Program-made: the position numbers and the translations under genes
Shown here: one piece after another, positions 58,089-64,000 of the stretch
Layout of the letters: every line of letters begins with the position of its first letter
Position numbering within the stretch: position 1 is the stretch's first letter
DNA from: Methylobacterium sp. DB0501
GTDB lineage: Bacteria > Pseudomonadota > Alphaproteobacteria > Rhizobiales > Beijerinckiaceae
Assembly (NCBI RefSeq): GCF_011043735.1
Contig: NZ_JAAKGV010000024.1
Coordinates: 53,307-117,306 of the forward strand
Length of the DNA stretch: 64,000 bases
Direction: 5' to 3'
Notes under the pieces: generated by a model
Told to the model about the DNA's origin: nothing
What the model saw: only the letters and a program-made list of their open reading frames with translations
Database searches by the model: none

Positions 58089-59609
58089 ATGGTCCTGCTC
58101 ACGCGCTCCTCGCGCCGCCACATCCTGGCGAGCGCCCTTCTGGCCGCGCTCGCGCTACCGGGATTGTCCGGCGGCGCCTGGGCGGCCCCGCGCACCGACC
58201 TCGTCGTCGGCATGCCGGTGGAGCCCCCGGGCCTCGACCCGACCAGCGCCGCCCCGACGGTGATCGGCCAGGTGGTGTGGCAGAACGTGTTCCAGGGCCT
58301 GACCCGGATCGACCGCGACGGCAAGGTGCAGCCGCAGCTCGCCAAGAGCTGGACGATCTCGCCCGACGGGCTGACCTACACCTTCGCGCTGCAGCCGGGC
58401 GTCAAGTTCCACAACGGCGAGGCGTTCAACGCCGAGACCGCGAAATTCGCCCTCGACGCGATCCGTGCGCCGGGCTCGGTCAACCCGCAGAAGGCGCTCT
58501 ACGCGGTCATTGCCGACGTGAAGGCGCCCGATCCGCAGACCCTGGTCCTCACCCTGGCGAAGCCCTCCGGCAACCTGCTGTTCTGGCTCGGCCAGCCGGC
58601 GGCGGTGATGGTCGAGCCGAAATCGCGCGACGGGCTCAAGACCAATCCGGTCGGTACCGGGCCGTTCCGCTTCGCCTCCTGGCGCAAGGGCGACCGGGTC
58701 GAGCTGACGCGCAGCCCCGATTACTGGGACACCGCCCGCAAGGTCCATCTCGACAGGGTGACGTTCCGCTTCATCGGCGACCCCCAGGCCGCCGCCGCGG
58801 CGCTCCGGGCCGGCGACGTCGATGCCTTCCCGCTGCTGCCGGCGCCCGAGCTCTACGCCGCCTTCCAGAAGGATAAGGCCTTCACGGCGGAGCCGGGCCT
58901 GACCGAGATGAAGGTCGTGGCCGGCATGAACAACGCCGCGAAGCCCTTCAGCGACAAGCGCGTGCGCCAGGCGCTGATGATGGCGGTGGACCGCAAGCTC
59001 CTGATCGAGGGCGCCTATTCGGGCTACGGCGCAGCCATCGGCAGCCACTACACGCCCAACGATCCGGGCTACAAGGACCTGACGGGGGTCTACCCCTACG
59101 ATCCCAAGAAGGCGAAGGCGCTGCTGGCGGAGGCCGGCTACGCCAAGGGCCTGACCTTCAGCTTCAAGTCGCCGCAGATGGCCTATGCCACCCGCACGGC
59201 GGAAATCCTGCAGGCGATGTTCTCGGAGATCGGCGTGACGATGAACATCGTGCCGACCGAGTTCCCGGCCAAGTGGGTCCAGGAGGTGATGCGCGACCGC
59301 AGCTTCGACATGACGGTCATCGCCCATGCCGAGCCGATGGACATCGCGATCTATTCCAACGACCCGTACTATTTCGGCTACAAGAATCCAGCCTTCAACG
59401 ACGTGGTGGCGAAGGCCGCCGCGGCCACCGACGAGGCGACCCGGCTGAAGCTCTACGGCGAGGCGCAGGAGATCCTGGCCGAGGACGTGCCGGCCCTGTT
59501 CCTGTTCGTGCTGCCGAAGCTCAGCGTGTGGCGCGCCAAGCTGACGGGGTTCTGGAAGAACGAGCCGGTGCCGTCGAACGACCTGACCGAGGTGCGGTGG
59601 ACGGAGTAG
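58089..59609 (+). CDS. Peptide/nickel-type ABC transporter substrate-binding protein
   Basis: A 506-residue periplasmic binding protein of family 5 (DppA/OppA/NikA). The N-terminus carries SSRRHILASALLAALALPG, a twin-arginine-like signal followed by AWA cleavage; Tat or Sec export is possible. Mature motifs are GLDPTSAAPTVIGQVVWQNVFQGL, PDGLTYTFALQPGVKFHNGEAFNAE and VGTGPFRFASWRKGD. A dipeptide, opine, or nickel chelate is the likely ligand. It is the first gene of a set with two permeases and two ATPases, but is separated from them by a 268-base spacer with a long inverted repeat. Confidence 0.9.
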   Translation: MVLLTRSSRRHILASALLAALALPGLSGGAWAAPRTDLVVGMPVEPPGLDPTSAAPTVIGQVVWQNVFQGLTRIDRDGKVQPQLAKSWTISPDGLTYTFALQPGVKFHNGEAFNAETAKFALDAIRAPGSVNPQKALYAVIADVKAPDPQTLVLTLAKPSGNLLFWLGQPAAVMVEPKSRDGLKTNPVGTGPFRFASWRKGDRVELTRSPDYWDTARKVHLDRVTFRFIGDPQAAAAALRAGDVDAFPLLPAPELYAAFQKDKAFTAEPGLTEMKVVAGMNNAAKPFSDKRVRQALMMAVDRKLLIEGAYSGYGAAIGSHYTPNDPGYKDLTGVYPYDPKKAKALLAEAGYAKGLTFSFKSPQMAYATRTAEILQAMFSEIGVTMNIVPTEFPAKWVQEVMRDRSFDMTVIAHAEPMDIAIYSNDPYYFGYKNPAFNDVVAKAAAATDEATRLKLYGEAQEILAEDVPALFLFVLPKLSVWRAKLTGFWKNEPVPSNDLTEVRWTE

Positions 59610-59669
59610 GGGAGCCCGCCGCCGGCAGGACGTCCCTTCGAGTTGGCCGAACGAACTCGAACCCTCCAT

Positions 59670-59808
59670 CGTCATCCCGGGGCCGTGCCGCGGAACCCGG
59701 GATCCATGGCCGCCGACGGTGCCGGATGAGGCGGAACGCATTTCGATGTCTTCTAACCTGTCAGCGATCATGGGTCCCGGGTTCCGCTTTCGCGGCCCCG
59801 GGATGACG
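59670..59808. repeat. Long imperfect inverted repeat between the binding-protein and permease genes
   Basis: A left arm (59670-59708, CGTCATCCCGGGGCC...GATCCATG) pairs with a right arm (59769-59808, CATGGGTCCCGGG...GGGATGACG) over about 38 bases with few mismatches. The end design CGTCAT/ATGACG matches the element at 11183-11221. It is probably a REP/BIME-like element that limits read-through from the binding-protein gene to the permease genes. Confidence 0.8.
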
Positions 59809-59877
59809 AGGAGAGGTGTCGACGTGTGCGCCAGATCAACTGAAGCAGCCCATCGAGCGGGCTTCGAGACTCGCGTC

Positions 59878-60822
59878 ATGCTGAGGCACCTCCTGCGCCG
59901 CGCCGCCGGCTTCGCCGTCACCTTCCTGCTGATCTCCATCCTGGTCTTCTGCATGATGGAGATCGTGCCGGGGGACCCGGCCTCGGCGATGCTCGGCACC
60001 TCGGCGACCCCCGAGACCCTGGCGGCCCTGCGCGCCCAGATGGGCCTCGATGCGCCGGCGGCCATTCGCTACCTGCGCTGGCTCGGCGGGCTCATGACCG
60101 GCAGCATGGGGCTGTCCTACACCTACGGCGTGCCGGTGGGCGGGCTGATCCTGGAGCGGCTTGCGGTGACGCTGCCGCTCACCGGGCTCGCCGTCCTCCT
60201 CGCCGTCGGCATCGCGCTGCCGCTCGGCGTCACCGCGGCGGCGCGTCCGGGCGGAGTGGCCGACGGCGCCGCCACCCTCTACGCGCAGGCCGGCATCGCG
60301 GTGCCGAACTTCTGGATCGGGCTCATGCTCATCATGGTGGTGGCGCTCGGCCTCGGCTGGCTGCCGGCCGGCGGCTTTCCGGGCTGGGGCGAGCCCGCGG
60401 CGGCGTTGCGCGCCCTGCTGCTGCCGGCGCTCGCGCTCGCGATCCCGCAATCGGCGGTGCTGACCCGGGTGACGCGGGCCTCGGTGGTCGAGGTGATGAA
60501 CGAGGATTTCGTCCGCACCGCCCGGGCCAAGGGCGCCTCGGTCTCCCGCGCCCTGTGGCGCCACGCGGTGCCGAACGCGCTGGTGCCGGTCATCACCATG
60601 CTGGGCCTGCAGATCTCGTTCCTGATCGGCGGCGCGGTGCTGGTCGAGAACGTGTTCACCCTGCCGGGCATGGGCCGGCTCGCCTGGCAGGCGCTGGCCC
60701 AGCGCGACCTGATCGTGATCCAGAACGTCGTGATGGTGTTCGCCACGATCGTCATCGCGGTCAATCTCGGCGTCGACCTGCTCTACACGGTCGTCGATCC
60801 CCGCCTGAGGAGGCGCGCATGA
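59878..60822 (+). CDS. Peptide/nickel-type ABC transporter permease (DppB-like)
   Basis: A 314-residue permease with six membrane segments. Typical motifs are VTFLLISILVFCMMEIVPGDPA at the N-terminus, the periplasmic PAAIRYLRWLGGLMTGSMGLSY, and the EAA loop EVMNEDFVRTARAKGASVSRALWRHAVPNAL. It forms the channel with the next gene, with which it overlaps (ATGA). Confidence 0.92.
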   Translation: MLRHLLRRAAGFAVTFLLISILVFCMMEIVPGDPASAMLGTSATPETLAALRAQMGLDAPAAIRYLRWLGGLMTGSMGLSYTYGVPVGGLILERLAVTLPLTGLAVLLAVGIALPLGVTAAARPGGVADGAATLYAQAGIAVPNFWIGLMLIMVVALGLGWLPAGGFPGWGEPAAALRALLLPALALAIPQSAVLTRVTRASVVEVMNEDFVRTARAKGASVSRALWRHAVPNALVPVITMLGLQISFLIGGAVLVENVFTLPGMGRLAWQALAQRDLIVIQNVVMVFATIVIAVNLGVDLLYTVVDPRLRRRA

Positions 60823-61685
60823 CGGCCCTGGCGAAGCTTCCCGGCCCGGTCCTGCGGCTCCGGCGCGGCTGGCGCCCCGGCAGCGCGGCGCTCCTCATCG
60901 GCGGCATCCTGACGGCGTGCCTCGTCGGCATCGCGCTCACGTCCCTGGTCTGGACCCCCGAGGATCCGGCCCGGATGCGCATCCTGCAGAAGCTCAAGGG
61001 ACCGCTGGTCTCGGGGCTCCTCGGCACCGACCATCTCGGGCGCGACGTCGCCTCGATGCTGATGCGCGGCGCCTTCAACTCCCTCACCACCGCCTTCGCG
61101 GCGGTCGCGGTCGGGGCGGTGCTCGGCACGCTCGCCGGGGTCGCGGCGGCGGCGGGATCGAAGTTCGACGCGGTCTTGATGCGGATCTGCGACGCCCTGT
61201 TCGCCCTGCCGCCGATCCTGTCGGCGATCATGCTCGGCGCCCTGCTCGGGCCCGGGGCGCTCACCGCCATCGTCGCCATCGGGGTGTTCATGATCCCGGT
61301 CTTCGCCCGGGTCACCCGCGGCGCGGCGATGCAGATCTGGGCGCGCGAATACATCATGGCGGCCCGCATGGCCGGCAAGGGCACGGCGCGGATCACGGTC
61401 GAGCACGTCCTGCCCAACATCGCCGGGCAGATCATCGTCCAGGTCACGATCCAGCTCGCCATGGCGATCCTGACCGAGGCGGGCCTGAGCTTCCTCGGGC
61501 TGGGCCTGCCGCCGCCGGCCCCGACCTGGGGGCGGATGCTCGCCGAATCGCAGACCTACCTGCTCCAGGCGCCCCACCTCGCGCTCGCTCCCGGACTCGC
61601 CATCGCGGTCGCGGTGCTGGGCCTCAACCTCCTGGGCGACGGGCTCGCCGCCCGCCTCGATCCGCGCCGCCGGCAGGCCTCCTGA
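60819..61685 (+). CDS. Peptide/nickel-type ABC transporter permease (DppC-like)
   Basis: A 288-residue permease. The N-terminal signature LLGTDHLGRDVASMLMRGAFNSL and the EAA loop AREYIMAARMAGKGTARITVEHVLPNI are typical of DppC/OppC. LTEAGLSFLGLGLPPPAPTWGRML follows. It overlaps the DppB-like gene before it and the ATPase gene after it by one base. Confidence 0.92.
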   Translation: MTALAKLPGPVLRLRRGWRPGSAALLIGGILTACLVGIALTSLVWTPEDPARMRILQKLKGPLVSGLLGTDHLGRDVASMLMRGAFNSLTTAFAAVAVGAVLGTLAGVAAAAGSKFDAVLMRICDALFALPPILSAIMLGALLGPGALTAIVAIGVFMIPVFARVTRGAAMQIWAREYIMAARMAGKGTARITVEHVLPNIAGQIIVQVTIQLAMAILTEAGLSFLGLGLPPPAPTWGRMLAESQTYLLQAPHLALAPGLAIAVAVLGLNLLGDGLAARLDPRRRQAS

Positions 61686-62535
61686 TGCTCGCGATCCGCA
61701 ACCTCTCCATCGCCTTCCCAGGGCCCGACGGCCCGGTCCGCGTCGTCGACGACGTCTCGGTCGAGGTCGGCCGCGGCGAGAGCCTCGGCATCGTCGGCGA
61801 ATCGGGCTCGGGCAAGTCGATGCTGTCGCTCGCCACCATCGGGCTCCTGCCGAAGAGCGCCCGCACCTCCGGCGAGATCCTGCTCGAGAGCAAGGACATC
61901 CCGGGCAAGGACATCCTGGTCAGGAACATCCTCGCGATGGGCGAGCACGAGCTGTGCGGCTTGCGCGGCCGGCGCATCGGCATGATCTTCCAGGAGCCGA
62001 TGACCGCGCTGAACCCCGCCATGACGGCGGGCCAGCAGATCGCGGAGGGCATCCGCCTGCACCGCCGGATCGGCCGTGCCGAGGCGCGGGCGGAGGCCCT
62101 GCGCCTCCTCGACCGGGTGCGGATCCCCGATCCCTCGCGGCGCATCGACAGCTACCCGCACGAGATGTCCGGCGGCCAGCGCCAGCGCGTCGGCATCGCG
62201 ATCGCGCTGGCCTTGAAGCCCGACCTGCTCATCGCCGACGAGCCGACCACGGCCCTCGACGTGACGGTGCAGAAGGAGATTCTGGACATCCTCGACGAGC
62301 TGGTGGCCGATCTCGGCCTGTCGCTGATCCTCATCAGCCACGATCTCGGGGTGATCGCCCGCAGCACCGACCGGACCCTGGTGATGTGCCGCGGCCGTGC
62401 CGTCGAGGCCGGACCGACCGAGACGGTCCTGCGCCACCCGACCGCGCAATACACGCGCGACCTGATCGCGGCCCTGCCGCGCCGGGCGCGGGCCGGCCTC
62501 GGCGACCAGCCTCGCCTCGCCGCGGGAGGCACCCG

Positions 62536-62539
<4 letters not shown>
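61685..62539 (+). CDS. Peptide/nickel-type ABC transporter ATP-binding protein (DppD-like)
   Basis: A 284-residue ATPase. Walker A is GESGSGKSM, with IGMIFQEPMTALNPAMTAGQQIAEG, signature MSGGQRQRVGIAIALA and Walker B LLIADEPTTALDVTVQ. The C-terminus is shorter than E. coli DppD (about 327) and lacks the usual C-terminal Cys-containing oligopeptide motif. Translation is coupled on both sides (TGATG, then GTGA). Confidence 0.92.
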
Positions 62540-63351
<812 letters not shown>

Positions 63352-63493
63352 CCGGGGGGAGGGGCCAGGGCGCGGCGGGGGCCAGGACACGGGGGACCGG
63401 GACGAACGGGACCGGCACGAAGGGGACCTCGCGTCATGTCGCCGACGCATGGTCGCCCCTCCGCCGCATCGCTTGCTTCCCGCGATGCGGTAT

Positions 63494-63509
63494 GTGAAAA
63501 CGATTTCAC
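63494..63509. promoter_or_regulatory. LacI-type operator-like palindrome GTGAAAACGATTTCAC
   Basis: A near-perfect 16-base palindrome with a central CG, one mismatched base pair, has the shape of LacI/PurR-family operators. It lies about 60 bases upstream of the TTTCCTCCCT stretch and terminator, so it may control a short transcript. No LacI gene is in the window. Confidence 0.4.
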
Positions 63510-63600
63510 GCACCGCGGCGATGGCGTCGCGGCGGTGCTGCCCTTCTTGGGCGTTTCCTCCCTAGACTTCGGGCCGCCTCGCAAGGGCGGCCTTTTTTCT
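63510..63600 (+). ncRNA. Possible small RNA ending at an intrinsic terminator
   Basis: After the palindrome comes about 60 bases with the unpaired pyrimidine-rich TTTCCTCCCT (63554-63563), then a strong terminator hairpin with T6. A CU-rich anti-Shine-Dalgarno patch before a terminator is the usual plan of alphaproteobacterial trans-acting small RNAs. No promoter could be assigned and no known family was recognised with certainty. Confidence 0.25.
63572..63598 (+). terminator. Intrinsic terminator
   Basis: GGCCGCC pairs with GGCGGCC across a 7-base loop (TCGCAAG), followed by TTTTTT (63593-63598). It is well formed for plus-strand transcripts, either from the transporter operon or from a short RNA just upstream. 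Confidence 0.85.
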
Positions 63601-63709
63601 GTCCGCAGCGCCGGCCGCGTCCGCGAACGGAAAGACCCGGGCTGCCGCTCGGGCGTCCCGGGTCTTCGCGCGGCACCCCTCCCGCGGGAGGGGCGCGCTC
63701 ACGTCGCCG

Positions 63710-64000
63710 TCACTTCATGGTCGGCATCACGAACTCGGCTCCGGCCCGGATGCCGGTGGGCCAGCGGGTCGTGATGGTCTTGAGGCGGGTGTAGAACCGC
63801 ACCCCCTCCGGCCCGTGCATGTGGTGGTCGCCAAACAGCGACGCCTTCCAGCCGCCGAACGAGTGGAACGCCATCGGCACCGGGATCGGCACGTTGATCC
63901 CCACCATCCCGACCTGGATCTGGTGCGCGAATTCCCGCGCCGCGTCGCCGTCCCGCGTGAAGATCGCCGTCCCGTTGCCGAACTCGTGCTCGTTGATCAT
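63710..64000 (-). CDS. mmsA: CoA-acylating methylmalonate-semialdehyde dehydrogenase, C-terminal part
   Basis: The last 96 residues of an aldehyde dehydrogenase; the 5' end lies beyond the right edge. NEHEFGNGTAIFTRDGDAAREF is the aldehyde dehydrogenase C-terminal motif. NVPIPVPMAFHSFGGWKASLFGDHHMHGPEG and FYTRLKTITTRWP are characteristic of MmsA/IolA. It converts (methyl)malonate semialdehyde to propionyl-/acetyl-CoA with NAD and CoA in valine, pyrimidine or inositol breakdown. In context with leucine-degradation genes in the window, valine catabolism is the likely role. Confidence 0.93.
   Translation of the reverse strand: MINEHEFGNGTAIFTRDGDAAREFAHQIQVGMVGINVPIPVPMAFHSFGGWKASLFGDHHMHGPEGVRFYTRLKTITTRWPTGIRAGAEFVMPTMK

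Larger units (their letters stand above)
63352..63709. other. Gap between the transporter operon and mmsA
   Basis: No protein gene is supported. The 358 bases contain a LacI-type palindrome (63494-63509) and an intrinsic terminator (63572-63598); the stretch between them may be a small RNA. Minus-strand transcription from mmsA would also end here. Confidence 0.5.

Overview
The window reads as a chromosomal segment of a very GC-rich alphaproteobacterium of the Hyphomicrobiales, most like Methylobacterium. This is inferred from base composition, protein style, the rimP-nusA-ylxR-infB-rbfA-truB order, a CtrA-type TTAA-N7-TTAA box and a DUF1127 gene. No sequence search was possible. I recognised no tRNA, rRNA, CRISPR array, insertion sequence or prophage.

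Layout. 1-1341: a YbhN-like membrane protein (cut by the left edge) and an endonuclease/exonuclease/phosphatase protein. 1521-2788: a decayed surface-polysaccharide locus of two glycosyltransferase stubs and a sugar nucleotidyltransferase with an in-frame amber codon, followed by an AT-rich gap. 3429-9408: vanadium-type haloperoxidase, SDR with divergent LysR, a GcvA-like regulator, a DUF1127 protein and a DMT exporter. 9427-11088: YcaC-like isochorismatase and an AraC/GyrI-like regulator broken by an amber codon. 11258-22723: a Liv-type ABC uptake system interleaved with an acyl-CoA synthetase, a divergent TetR regulator, a chemoreceptor and a PaaK-like CoA ligase; together this looks like uptake and CoA activation of an organic acid. 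22840-23349: a decayed HigBA-like toxin-antitoxin pair. 23350-29472: leucine/isovalerate catabolism (ivd, mccB, mccA) followed by a MaoC hydratase and a CitE-like lyase. 29654-30714: a DUF433/DUF5615 (VapBC45-like) pair whose toxin carries an in-frame amber codon. 30793-39997: ruvC, a DUF1989 protein, a fused indolepyruvate ferredoxin oxidoreductase, a cysteine synthase-like enzyme, a small Fis-type regulator with a CtrA box and a GH13 trehalose synthase-like enzyme. 40201-46065: the urea transporter urtABCDE behind a near-consensus sigma-54 promoter. 46070-48187: LysR and Old Yellow Enzyme. 48428-56953: the rimP-nusA-ylxR-infB-rbfA-truB translation/transcription operon plus a thioesterase. 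57041-63351: LysR and a dipeptide/nickel-type ABC transporter. 63710-64000: the C-terminal end of methylmalonate-semialdehyde dehydrogenase, cut by the right edge.

The most striking pattern is that four otherwise readable frames (glycosyltransferase stub, nucleotidyltransferase, AraC regulator, VapC45-like toxin) are each interrupted by exactly one TAG and remain homologous-looking after it. Gene decay is the default explanation, but suppression or assembly error should be tested. Other points worth checking are the MaoC/CitE pair where the usual liuC and liuE would be expected, a palindromic core shared by the ycaC-like and ivd upstream regions, and the sigma-54 and CtrA sites.
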